DNA of 64,000 nt from Pyrocephalus nanus (lineage: Eukaryota > Chordata > Aves > Passeriformes > Tyrannidae): positions 26,359,501 to 26,423,500 of the forward strand of contig CM076268.1 in the NCBI GenBank assembly GCA_038380795.1, written 5' to 3'. The translations under genes were made by a program, and so were the position numbers. This document shows, piece by piece, positions 1 through 11,391 of the stretch. Under the pieces are notes generated by a model that saw only the letters and a program-made list of their open reading frames with translations, ran no database searches and had not been told where the DNA came from. How positions within the stretch are numbered: the stretch's first letter is position 1; each line of letters starts with the position of its first letter.

Positions 1-2164
1 TCCCATGTAGGTGATTTTCAGACTGTTACACATATGTTTATTTTTCCAAAACGCTCAAGCAACAGTCTCATACATAATATTTGCTGAGATTATTTTCTGT
101 ATTCACTATTCAGCAGTTATCTGTAAACTGAATTTTCCTGATGGCACACTGATTTGATGCTTTTGAATTCTCCCAGTATTTTCAAGACTACTGTGGTATA
201 TTTTATATGTAAGCACAAACACAACCAGACGCACTTATGAGAATTGAGAACTTTTTATCATTCCACTGACATTATTGGAGCAGAAAGACACTTGAATATA
301 CTGTCATGAAAAAAGAAGATACTCAATGGCATGATAAGCAAATCATGAATTTTTCCTCAAACAGTCACAACTGTTAAAATTTGCTGTCTGGTATCCAGAG
401 TGTATTTATATTCTAATATTTTGCAACTCTCTGTGACAAAAAAATACAGCTAATTAGGCATGCTGAAAGGAGAACTTTAACTACTTTAATATGCATTGCT
501 TCTGTCACAGAATGTTCAAACAGTGGTGGTGAATCAATTTGAAAACTCCAAGTAGGCTGGTTGATATAAATTAAATTAAAAGCTCAAGGCTGCTTGATAT
601 GCACTTTTTCAGATGTTGGCTGAAATCCTGCTTAAAAAGTTACTTCCAGACTCAGCCACAATTTAAAGAAATTGTCATATTTCAACTAACTCCCATTTAA
701 CTGTCATGAACATTTCTGTATTTGCTTTCCAGTTATTGACTACTGAGACACCTCTAAACAAACAGTAGCTCTCCCTTCTCTTATTATGTCCCATGTTCAT
801 TCACTGACAAAACATTCCTGTGCTATAAGATCATATTAATTTTTGTAAGAATCTTAGAAACATAGTGAAACAAAATTATCCATTGTTGCTTCTGTTGGCT
901 GGAATCCATCCTCTCATCCTGCTCTACAGACAGCAGGAACTTTGGCCCTGGCTTGAGCTTCCTAGTGAGGAGGAAATATGATGACAAGTTCTCTGCTAGC
1001 TTTGGATCCTGCTTTTGTAGGATCACCCCTGAAGAGAGGACAGTGTTTCAGAATCAGAGGAGAGAGCATGATCACGCTTTTAAACTTTTCCTAAGAATAT
1101 AGATATTGGAAATGTTTATACTTTTGGTTTACTGCTTTTTAAAAATATCCATATTTTGCCTGGTTCTGGTTCTTTTTCCCATGTGAGTTTAAACCCACTT
1201 CTGAAAGTCATCATTCAACTGCACCTCATTTCATGTGTCATCTCGGTGTGTGTATAATTTTCAAAGCATCACTAAGCCTATTATGAAAAAATGGATCGAG
1301 ACGACCTTAAGATGTCCTTTTTACTCAGAATGGGATTAGAAGAACATGTGGCTTGACAGGAATGCATTAAACCTTCTTGTGTGTATAGAGATTACAAACT
1401 TCACAAGAGGCAATCTATTCTGCACAGATCTGTGTTCTTACTAAAACTGGGTTTGAATGTCTAACCTGAACTTTTCTTCTTGCAATTGTCCCATCCACTT
1501 AGATGTAGAAGGCATTGTATTCCCTTTCAAATAGCCTTTTTCATGTTTTGTGCTTCTTACCATCTTTCACAACAAGTGTCCTTGACCTCTGTTGCCCCAC
1601 CTCAGGCTGGCTCTCCCTCTGGATTCTTCCTGAAGTGCAATGCTTGCAGAGGGCATTGCTATCCTGCTGAGACAAGTCTAGGGCCAGGCAAATATGACTG
1701 CATCACATCAGGCTGTATGCTGACACCTGCACCCCAGGATTAGGGATGGTTTCATAAAGTGGCATTGCATCATTGACTCCCCTTCACCTCGGGAGTCAGG
1801 ATAACTTCAGAGTGTTTCCTGCAGAACTGCTACCAGGCCATTGTTCTCCTTTCAGCTTCTGTAAAATTTGTTGTGCCTATGTTAGGCACGTTCCACTTGT
1901 CCCTGGGAAATCGCATCCCATCTTTTCAATCTATTTCTCCAGATATCAAGAGGAATCTTCCAGGTACTGAAAGTCCTTATTAGTTTCTCCCATGGACTGA
2001 GAGTCCTCCTGAGTTCACCCTTAAGAAACATATCCTCCTTTCACTGCACAGGACTGGGCTCAGGGCAGAGATCCGACAAGCCCCATCTAGTGCATCCTTC
2101 CCTTTTAGCTGTGGAACATGGATGTTCTTATGCATCCCACTAATATAGTCTAGTCCAAGTGTAC
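1..2164. other. AT-rich unique DNA, no gene seen
   Basis: This stretch is AT-rich and stop-dense in all six frames. The part at about 1,480-1,975 is a little richer in G+C and carries two short open frames on the plus strand (87 and 65 codons). Neither has flanking splice signals, a recognisable motif or a credible start context, so they are treated as chance frames. No interspersed repeat was recognised. Confidence 0.6.
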
Positions 2165-2253
2165 CTGTCTCTTTTATAAGAACGACCTCTGGAACACACC
2201 GGATAAAAGTTACAAGGTCTGAATCTTCTACTTCTTCCCCATTTACAAAGCCT
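2165..2253 (-). other. Possible short coding exon (minus strand), unidentified
   Basis: On the minus strand a pyrimidine-rich tract ends in CCTAG just before position 2,253, and a splice-donor-like CAG|GTACAC follows position 2,165. The 89 nt between are open and encode a peptide beginning GFVNGEEVEDSDLVTFIRC, rich in acidic and hydrophobic residues. The same frame stays open across 1,980-2,336 (118 codons), so it is not confined by the splice signals. I do not recognise a protein family. An open run of this length is expected a few times by chance here. It could equally be a chance frame in intergenic DNA. Confidence 0.12.
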
Positions 2254-3737
2254 CTAGGCCAGTAAAGAGTATTAAAGGAAATTAGGCTGGTCTGATACAA
2301 CTTATTCCTGTCAGCTCCATTTTTGCTACTACTCATCTTGTTATCCCCAGATGTGAAAATATCTGAATGATAAATAATGCAGTGTTCTCTGTTACTTGAT
2401 GTATTTGTTTGTGTGCCATTACACAGGAAACCAGTTATAACTTGAACTGGTCAAGCATTTTTTTGTTTTTAAGATCATAAATATTCATAGATTTTTTTTT
2501 AAAAAAATGTTTCATTTTATTTTGAAAACTTGTAGAAAAACACATTTTTTCCTTAAATTATTTATATTTCTTGACTCATCCTCCGTTTCACCCCTTCCTT
2601 TCTCTGTCAGATGAAGAGCTATGAAAAAGGAAGCAAAACTATAAATACTATAAAAAATTAAAACTGAATCAAGTTTGAGGTGTAATTTCCCAGGTTAGTA
2701 TATATGGGGAGGTAGCATTACTTTTTGCAATATACAGTATTGGAATGAACTATGCTCTGCCTAGCCCCAGCTCATGCACTAACAACGTTGACTTTTTAAT
2801 AGCTAGAACATCTGCTAAAGTTTTCTGTCACCTATATACTTAAGAAAACAATTATGCTATAGAAATAATCCTCTCTTGGCATCGTAGAACATGCATAATA
2901 ATTCACAATTATATGTGTATCTAGATCCCATTCAAAACAAAAAACAAAATCTGTTTCGTATTTTCATTTTTAAAATGGTATGATGTTTGCATGAGCAAAC
3001 ACTGAAACATTACACTATGTCAGTGCAATATTAATTTAGCCCTTGTGAATATGTTTTTCATACTATCCTTAATCATATGATTGCATTTTTTCTCTCATCA
3101 AAATCCTATCTCATTCTGTGAATAATTAATAATGTTTTTACATTTTCACAACCTGCTATTGCATGGATTGTTCCCCATCCAGTTCTTGAGTTGTCTTACT
3201 CCTCTTTTAGAAAACTCATCCTTGATCAAATGCCTTCTTGTAAACAGCTGTTCTATCCATGAACCAAATAAAGGATTTTTATGTCTCTTGCCTACTCCTG
3301 TTTGCCGAGCACTGCAGTTAAAAGTTATCACTAATGCAGCTGAACACATATAGGAAGCATCCCCATGTAGTCTCAAAGTGTCTCACTACAATAGAAATGC
3401 TGGTTGAAAACATGTTTTTCTGCTTTTTATTTTCCCCCAATACAAAATACGGTAATGCAGCAAGGGCACCAGTGTGTGATCTCTACTCAGCACACTGGAA
3501 TCACCCGCAATTTTTCCTCTGCAGGTGGTTTCCAGTCCGACTTCCATTTCCCAGCAGGACTCAACAATAACCCACTGCCCAGCAGAGCTCATGCAACAGA
3601 TGTGTACAGACTACAGTATTTGCAAGGAATAACCTATTTCCCATGATTTCACTCAATTAGGCAACTCTAAAATAAAACTGAAGTCCAAAACTCATATTCA
3701 CATTTTTCCAGTGAAGGCTTAATATTAAAGCAGAGAG
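2254..3737. other. AT-rich unique DNA, no gene seen
   Basis: Noncoding appearance. Open frames of 68-80 codons overlap on both strands around 3,130-3,650, as expected of chance frames where stops are locally sparse. T-rich and A-rich runs occur near 2,458-2,545. No repeat family was recognised. Confidence 0.6.
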
Positions 3738-3868
3738 GATTAAGTGGGTGGGACTCAAATTCACCTGTGCCTTATTACTAGATGAGGAACAGCTGTGCCA
3801 AGTAACCGAGGGAATAAAAAGCTCCAGGTTACCAGGGGAACTTCAGTCGGGGCTGGCTTGTGTTTGGG
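3738..3868 (+). promoter_or_regulatory. Candidate Pol II promoter with a short first exon
   Basis: Several core and proximal promoter elements occur in order. A GGATTAAG homeodomain-type site overlaps 3,738-3,744. A CACCC-type box reads GTGGGTGGGA (3,744-3,753). Two E-boxes follow, CACCTG (3,762-3,767) and CAGCTG (3,790-3,795). A TATA-like AATAAAAAG lies at 3,813-3,821, and an initiator-like TTCAGTC has its A at 3,845, about 30 nt downstream of the TATA-like T. A strong splice donor, GGG|GTAAGT, follows at 3,869. The arrangement fits a TATA promoter with a first noncoding exon of about 24 nt, which is short; the true start may differ. Each element is common alone; only spacing and order are suggestive. 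No gene was identified downstream. Confidence 0.27.
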
Positions 3869-5867
3869 GTAAGTAAATTTAACTTTAGATTCTGTTTCTG
3901 AACTGGCTGAAGTAATATTTGTCGTAAGTGTACTTCTTTTCCTGAAGAGGATTTGAGAGGGTGTTTGACTGCTGGAAGAAATTTGTGGTTTTGTTTGTTT
4001 TGGGTCAGTAACTTGAATACGAATAAATTGTTGTATTTGTGAGGTGTAAGTAGAGAGATCGCTTAAAACAGTTGTTAGCTATTCTGGGCTTATTAAGACT
4101 AGGAAAGCCAAAATACTATTAATAAAGTAGGACATTAAGACCCAACTCTACAAATTAATCCTTCTCACTTTATCTTCAAAGTAGGTTCAGGTTGTGTTCT
4201 TGCTTCATAATCTGTAGTGAAGTTTCTAGTGATAAATTAAAAATCCTCATGCATTCCTGCATTTTGTTTGGTGGTATTGGCTTCCAAAATTTGGGGGGGT
4301 TTATGGATTTCTTCTGCATTGTTTCTTGCTGCTCAAAGACTGCAAATGTTTACATAAGGCATTTCTGTACTCCCATTTCACAGCATCTTGAATTAAGGCA
4401 ACATGGACACTAAGCACATACAGCACAGTGTCCCTGTGGTCTTGCTCATGTTCCACGGGCCACCAAACCCTTGCTGTTGTAATTAAATGAGGCAGGAGGA
4501 AAAGTATATGCTGCTTTTTGTTGAGGAGGAAGAAAGGACTGATGTCTTAAAACTAGACAAAAGGCAGTTTTCAAGTCAAACACGCTGGGGCACTCAGGGG
4601 AGGCCTGAGCACCTGTGACTGAGCTGCACCTGGCTGGGGCCTGCAGGAACTCTTCATGGTGTGGGGGGAAGGGTTGTTACAGGAGACTTCTAATACAGTG
4701 CTAGATGAGCTGGTTTCTCTGTTTGTCTCTTGGCATGTTGTCTGAGGAACTAAGGTCTGGCCACTCCATCAAGATATGTCAGGCTTTCCAGATATGCCAT
4801 GCATGTCTGTATGCATATGACAGCTTTGATTTTGAAAGAACTTATATGACTTTGAAAACTAGATAATCAAAAATAAATTTGTCTACTTTCAGATCTTTCT
4901 GCAAAATGTCTAAAGAACATTACCCCGGTGTATTACTACGGTGTATATAACATCCCTTTCTGTATAGTATTGAAAATGCTTTGTTTTGTTTTCCAATGCT
5001 GTGTTGATGCAATTGAACTAACGTATTTTCCATTGTGAAGCTGAATATAAACTCTTATTCCTCCTCACTGTGTCAGTCCTCGGTCTGTCTAAGTAGCATG
5101 TGTGTAAGACCCAACTAGGACTTTTCTTTTGAATCACTTTTGCCACTTGCATATTATTTGTGGAGCCTTTTTTTAAAAGCTCTTAAAAGGTTATAAATAG
5201 CTTTTCTGACTTTTGTTTAATGGTTTTGTTGCAGAAAGAGAACTTTTGTCACAAGCTGTTAAAAGACATTTTTCATTGACTCAGTTTCCAGAGTAAATTT
5301 TAATTTCCCCAGAGAGAGCAACTATATTGATTAGCTGGGAAATCTGCAAAATGGTGATAAATCTGTAACATCTGCTGAAAGAGATCAGAACATTTCAGAC
5401 ATTCTTTGTGAAACCCAGTGTATCTTTTCTGTGGAGTTGCAGCAATTTCCCTTTGGCCTCAAAAGAGGCTGAGACTGGGCTTCCAATGAAAACCCTAAAC
5501 ATGAGGCCTCACTATCATTGCCAAGGAGCTTGGCTGACTTGCTGAGGATAAATGAGCTGTATTAATTTTTATTACATCCAACTCAGCCAGGGAGTTTGAT
5601 ATATAAAAATATATATATAAAAATACATAAACTTATGCCCTACCTGCTCGGGCACATGCATATGTTCTGGCTGTACATGCCTACTTGCACATTTGTTTGC
5701 TGCAGCTTGCATTCATGAGGTAGCTACAGATGAACTTTAGGTCCATAATGAAGTCAAGCCTTTCTAGACGTTTTTATACTTAGAGGGTTTTTTCCCCAGA
5801 GATGCAATGTCAGTAACACAGATGAAGCTAAACAAGAGTGTAGCCACTTAGGAAACCTCCACTGCAA
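3869..5867. other. AT-rich unique DNA, no gene seen
   Basis: If the upstream promoter is real, this would be first-intron sequence. A GC-richer patch lies at about 4,585-4,680. A short AT-only repeat with an ATATATAAAA-type unit occupies about 5,598-5,628. No open frame above 73 codons and no recognised interspersed repeat were seen. Confidence 0.55.
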
Positions 5868-5881
5868 AGAGTAGATGGCGC
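5868..5881 (+). promoter_or_regulatory. CTCF-like motif, forward orientation
   Basis: AGAGTAGATGGCGC matches the vertebrate CTCF core (CCASYAGRKGGC) at 10 of 12 positions; the two mismatches are the first two bases. The two bases following the core also fit the extended consensus. Matches of this quality arise by chance in large genomes, so occupancy is not implied. A second match in reverse orientation lies at 15,855-15,866. Confidence 0.3.
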
Positions 5882-6345
5882 TTGTACCAGTCTCTTTGCA
5901 CTGGGGACCTGGTTTGCATCCACTGACAAAACAGCAATGTCAGGTTAGTACAAAACTAGCAAGAAGACAAGCCTGTGGTTACTGGAGAGATGTTCTTTTT
6001 GCGTCAGATTGTATCTTATGAAAACCTAATTAGCTCTCAGTATGGAGTGGGTATCTGTTCTGTTAAGTTTATTGTCATTTGATTGTGGAGGCCTGATAAT
6101 GGCTTGGTTTAGCTGTGTAGGGATGGCATTCATTTAATGGAGTGTAACTTGACTGGAATTCTGCCTCTTCAGGGTGGCAGAAATAGCTGTAAAGTTTTAT
6201 TGACCAATGAAACAGTGGGTCAGAAGCTCAGTGTGTACAAATCAACACAGCTGGCTTGGGAGTCAGCAAAGCACCACTGGTGTGTGCCAGCTATCTTGTT
6301 TCAGTGGTTTGGGAACTCTTTTGATATGGTGGCTAGAAACTCAGG

Positions 6346-6373
6346 TTTTCTTTTTTTTTTTTTTTTTTTTTTT
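6346..6373. repeat. Poly-T tract
   Basis: Twenty-three consecutive T residues (6,351-6,373) are preceded by TTTTC. On the minus strand this is a poly-A tract. No recognisable retrocopy body lies next to it, and no obvious target-site duplication was seen, so it is called a simple homopolymer. Confidence 0.9.
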
Positions 6374-6626
6374 CCCATGCATTCAAAGTCATAGTCCTTA
6401 GATGCCTATAATATTTTCTGTATTTTCTTACATTGTGAAACTGAAATGGTTGTGAACGTTAGTGCATTAAATCTTTGTAGAGATTGAGCAACACACAAAT
6501 TCAGAGCTGTATTTTGCATAAAATCTGGGTTGATGGTGAAAGAAAAGCAAAAATGTGAGTCAAACTGGCAAAGAAAAATGTTTGATGCTTGCAAAGACCT
6601 CAAAGTCAAATTCATCAGACAAAAGA

Positions 6627-6650
6627 CCTACACTTCATTAAAAGTGTAGG
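6627..6650. other. Perfect 9-bp inverted repeat (hairpin)
   Basis: CCTACACTT (6,627-6,635) and AAGTGTAGG (6,642-6,650) are exact reverse complements separated by a 6-nt loop, and GAGTTTTT follows. In a bacterium this would resemble an intrinsic terminator, but the surrounding DNA is vertebrate. No function is assigned. Confidence 0.8.
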
Positions 6651-8932
6651 GAGTTTTTGAGAATAAATTTAATTTAAATAAAAATGTTTTGAGATGTTTC
6701 ATTTTCAAGAACTTTGAACTTCTATTGGAATAATGGTAAATTCCCTTTCAATGCTGTACAGAGGCATGTTGTAAATTGCTTTTAAACCTCAGTTAACATC
6801 TCTGTATTTTTTTCTTTTAAATCTGAGTGATTTCAACATAGAATTTGAGTCTAACCCTACAAATACAGATACCTAGTTATGAAAGTGTCCTTGAAAGAAT
6901 ATCAATTAGATGCATTTCTCAGAAGTAGTTTAATGACAAACTCAAAGAACACTATGGTTTAGATAAATAAATATTGGCAATTCACAACAATACTTAGCAG
7001 GTGATCCTTTGTGGTCTTTGTCAGGGATGCTCAACTTATTCCAAAACCATCTTTCACCTCGAAAACGATGCCGTAGGATATACAAACAGCTGGTAATCTC
7101 TGAATATACAAAAACTAAAGGATTACCCACATGCCATGGTGGAAAAAGGATTTGCCAGGACAAGTAGAAGTTCAACTTTGTGTGAGTGGCAGGCAACTTT
7201 TTCTCAGTTATTCCAACGAAGTGCTAAGTATAATCAAGTCAACATACACACCCTAACATGTGTTCCCCATTCCTTGTCAAAATAGTTTCTAAAAGCAGCA
7301 GTGTAATGACTTTCCCACTTTTCTCTCAGAAGATATTGACTGATTCAAATCCCCATTTAGAAGTTTAGAAAAGTCTGTATTTGCAAAATGGAATCCAAAC
7401 ATGCAGATACAATCTACTGTTCTGGAGGTTTATTGTTTTTGGTTTTTGTCAGCACTGACATCAACTTAATATATTAGGCTTTAAAGAAGTCTTATTTGTT
7501 GTGACAAATCAAAGTGCTGCCAGGGTGCTCATCTGCCATGGAACTAATTTTTCGTGTTGTCTGTTGTGAGAGTGGGAAATGAAAGAATCTTTTTTTAGTT
7601 GTGGATCTGATTTATGTGTGGAAGAAAATCTATGGGCTGAGTTCCACAAGAGAAATTCATTTGCAAAGAGGTAGAGTTGTACAAATGCAGATATATGGAC
7701 AGGGTGAGCTCTGAGTATTGTGCCTTCCAGAGCTGATATCAGAGCACTGGAGGCTGGCAACAGAACAGCTTCAAAGCTCTTCAAAGACAGGTTTTATTGT
7801 AGAGAAGTACATACATATCTTTCAGGAAAAGCAAACAAAGCAAAACCAACCCACAAATAGAATAGCCCTTAGTTTACATAAAAATAACACCTTTATGGCC
7901 CTTTTCCTACTAGGTAGAATGACCTGTAATTCGTTCTGTTTTTTGTTTTTTTTGCGTTTTTTTTTTCATTATGTTCAAAGTCAGGATTGAATCCATTATG
8001 GTCTTGTTAGTTAAAATTAGCTGTATACAGCTGTGCATCTGATACCCTCCTGGAGCTCAGTTATCCCAGAACATCTGAGTCTTTCTGAAGTCTCTCTGCA
8101 GTTCTAGAATCTTGACATTCACTCTGGTTTATTCCCTAAATGGATGCTGATACTTTTTTTTAGAGTATGAAGATTTTTAATAAGCCCTTTCTTGTAATAT
8201 GATCCATTGATGTGTTCTCTTGAGCCTTCCATTTTGCAGGACCCCCTGTGGGAAAACCAGTCAGGATGCTGCTCTCTGGAAAAAAACGTGGCACACATCC
8301 ACTCACTGTGTGATTCAGAGCCAGCCCTCTGACATACTGAAGTAAAGGATAAAACTGTACAAGGATTTAATTTGCTCAGCAAAAAGGTGTGAGGTGTTAC
8401 ATGACTTACAACAGTAGTGGAGGTGAACCTGGGGCTCCTGAGGGGTAGAGTGCAACCTACTAAAAGTATTGTTCTTTCCACTTTAATATTCTGCCTTTTC
8501 TTAAAAAGGATAAGTTCTAGGGGAGAATGAAATGTGGAAGACTGACCTCAAATTCTTCATATCAGTCTTCCCACCACAATAATTTGGGGAAAATCAATAT
8601 CTCCTTTGAACTGTTGTTTCCTGCAACTTGGCCAAATAATTGAGGGACATTCACCCCCATCAAGATATATTTATTCCTAAATTTTAGGGAAGATTACATT
8701 CAAACCCTCAAGGTTGGAGTTCTTTGTTATCAAACCTAAAAGTCATAAGAAGGATTTATTAAAATACTTGTAATTAAGGATGTGCATTGTAAGCTCTTTG
8801 TTTGGTAAGATGTCTTCTGTCACATCTTATCAGAGACTGAAACTGTGCTGTTTAGTATAACACTTGAGGAACCAATCAAATTACAAAATTTCTGACTTAT
8901 AATCTGGAAAAAAAACAAAACCAAAACCAATA

Positions 8933-8933
8933 A

Positions 8934-8966
<33 letters not shown>
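8933..8966. repeat. (CA)n microsatellite followed by poly-A
   Basis: Seven AC dinucleotides (8,933-8,946) run directly into 20 A residues (8,947-8,966), then a further A/C-rich stretch to about 8,990. It is a compound simple repeat and probably length-polymorphic. Confidence 0.9.
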
Positions 8967-9940
8967 CCAAAAAAACCCACCACCCCACATTCCTACTGGA
9001 ATGTATTGAATCTTTGCAGGCAAAACTATTAAGAAAAGCTCAAGAGAGAACAAGAGTTATTTTCATATCTTAATCCAATATGTACATCCTCTGTATTTTA
9101 TTAGCTTGAAATAACTTTGCAGTTGAATCAGAATAAGAGAAAGGATCTATTCTTTCATATGCATAACTAATTAATAAAACTAGTAAAATTCAATGTTGGA
9201 GGATGTCAACTATTAAATGTGTTAAAAAGTTAAAAATGTGTTAACTATAAAAAGTATTAAATTCATGAAAGACAAGTCAGTAAAGGACTGTATATTTGGA
9301 CATAATCATCACAGATGAAACTCTCTGGACTACTCTTGTTGTTATGGCTTCTCCACATATTGAGTCCACTAAAACTAAAGTCTAGCTCCTGTCCGTGATC
9401 ATTTTCCTGTAGTGCTTGTTATTCAACTCTTAACAGGTATGAGTCAGTCATATTGTGTTGCAAAGCTGAGGACTTTCATATTATCATACTGTCATCCAAC
9501 AACTCTCTGTGGAAAAGCTTGCAATTATTTTTTTTTAAAGTGAGATTTTAAACGTTTTTACAAAAAATGAAGAAATACCTGAATATATCCTAATCATGAG
9601 GAAATAACATACAGGATTTTAAAAAAACCAAATCAATTACTGCATTAGAGTTGAAAGCTTCACTTCATTTTATCATTGACTTCTGAGGATTCAGTCTGTG
9701 GACCATATAAAAGACCTTGATGTCTTTGGTGTTTGTTTTGAGGGATTTTTTTGTGGTTTTTTTTTTTGTATTTAAAGTATTGTGAGTACACTTCTGTGTT
9801 AAAGGAAATCTTCATTTGCTTCATGGTCTTCTAGATCCTATAAAACATAAATAATTACCTTGATATGCTCGGGTTTGGTTCTTTCCTTGTTTTTCAGTAG
9901 GACACTGTTACAGTGCAAAAGACACTTTGGTGTTATTGCA

Positions 9941-9976
9941 TTTCTTTTCTTTCTTTTTTTATTTTTTTTTTTTTTT
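9941..9976. repeat. T-rich low-complexity tract
   Basis: The segment is T with scattered C and one A, ending in a run of 15 T. No associated element was recognised. Confidence 0.85.
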
Positions 9977-10949
9977 ATAAGAAGCAGACCTAAGTGAATG
10001 TGAAGGGCAATAGCTCAGTTGCTCAGTGACAGGAGACAATATTTGCTATTAAATTTAAGCACTTATTGGCCAACCATTATAATGCCTTAGGGAGGAATTT
10101 CAGCACTCAGCTGAAATTTCGGCTGGTTTGTAAATCTAGTAAAGTCACAGAAGTCAGAAATGAATAAAGGCTGAGACTTCCCTGGATAGTTTCTTCCCTT
10201 TACTCTCTTCCTTCTACTCTCTCAGTCCCTCTTGTAATAACAAATGCAGTTCCTCTGGAGGTGATGCGTTGTTTTGGGTATTTTAGGAATCATTTTGTCT
10301 AAAAAAAGTACTTGTCTATATAAAGATACCCCAAAAGTTAATGATGATGATGATGAGCTATGTCCATTCCTAAGGGGAGATTCTGAGTACAAAGTCATCT
10401 CTCCTCTAGAATTTTTGTGTTTCGAGTTTTCGAATCAATGGGAATAATTTTCCTGCGGTGAGTTACGGACTCTGCCACTGTTGAGGAATGCATTCAGTGC
10501 AGGTGGCTTGGGGTGCAGCTGCTGGTTGAGCTCTGGTTGGCAGCCCCAGACAAGAGGCCATGAACTGCTTACCCTTTGCCCAGCAAAGGGCTGAGGGGAT
10601 ATGTTTTTCAGCTTATGCTTTTATGATACTCTACTGAACTCTGTTTCCACATCTAACACAGTATCATGGCCATTAAATAAAATCTGTTCTCTGATAATCT
10701 TCATGCTGTGTATTAATGTCTATCAACTCTTCCTACTTTGTCTGTCTTCTCTTTGCAATCACATTTTGTGACAGTTACATAAATACTTTGATATCTGTGA
10801 CTGGAAAACGTAAGAGCTGGGTAAGCACAGTCTCTCCCCATTTAACAGCCTGTGAATGACTGCAATGGAGAACATTTAATGTCATGCAATCTGGGAAAGG
10901 GACAGTACCAGGCAATGTTCTGTGGACCACATTGCCCACAAACTGTCAG

Positions 10950-11391
10950 TGTTAAGGTAAAAATTAGATATTAGGCTTAAATGTTGCAAATATCTTTGAA
11001 TGTCGCTAAATTCTTTGTTAGCTAACCTGTAACAACAGTAAACTATTGGAAATGTGCGAACAGGGATATTGGTTAGCTTGAATCATAAGTACATATTCAA
11101 AGTTAATGATTCAAGGAAATTTATAGTTGTTCCACAAGTCTCCTAGCCACTAGCCTGTAAGACACAAAAGAAAAAAGATGATAAACCAGCAAGGAGTCTG
11201 CCACCAACGTCATGGTATGCACCCCACGGGTGTGCTTTGTATGCTGATTAGAACCAAGTGCATGGGAAGGTTTAACCGAACCCCTTCTAAATGAGAAGCA
11301 GTGAGACCAGGGAATCCTGCTTGGCTCAAAGATGCTAACTTTGTGCACTCTAATATAACATAAATAAACCTTTCCTTGCATGAATTTTTCA
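10950..11391 (+). mobile_element. Probable solo LTR of an ERVL-like endogenous retrovirus
   Basis: The segment begins TGTTAAGG and can be closed at a CA near 11,390, giving about 440 bp with TG...CA ends. Its last third has the layout I associate with avian ERVL-type LTRs. A TATGCTGATTAGAACCAAG block at about 11,239-11,257 is followed by GAGACCAGGGAATCCTG (about 11,303-11,319), then GGCTCAAAGATGC and a polyadenylation signal AATAAA at 11,363-11,368 that is followed by CCTTTCC. No gag, pol or env sequence flanks it, so it looks like a solitary LTR left by recombination. A clean target-site duplication could not be seen, so the ends are uncertain by about 15 bp at the 3' side. The family assignment is from memory of the consensus layout and not from a search. 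Confidence 0.62.
11363..11368 (+). promoter_or_regulatory. Polyadenylation signal inside the LTR
   Basis: AATAAA sits about 25 nt before the putative LTR end, where the R region of an LTR of this type normally ends transcripts. It supports the plus-strand orientation of the LTR. Confidence 0.55.

Larger units (their letters stand above)
5882..10949. other. AT-rich unique DNA with homopolymer tracts, no gene seen
   Basis: No convincing gene or transposon was seen between 5.9 and 10.9 kb. Open frames of up to 120 codons (8,119-8,481, minus) have no splice context or motif and are treated as chance frames; those of 77-90 codons near 6.3, 7.9 and 9.0 kb run through poly-T or poly-A tracts. Simple repeats are listed separately. 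A five-unit ATG triplet run occurs at 10,341-10,355. Confidence 0.55.

Noticed and set aside
6346..6373. Poly-T tract as the tail of a minus-strand processed pseudogene
   Set aside because: No coding remnant or flanking duplication was visible beside it.
6627..6660. Hairpin followed by a T run, resembling a bacterial terminator
   Set aside because: The sequence is vertebrate; no bacterial genes or promoters flank it, so a terminator reading is not credible.
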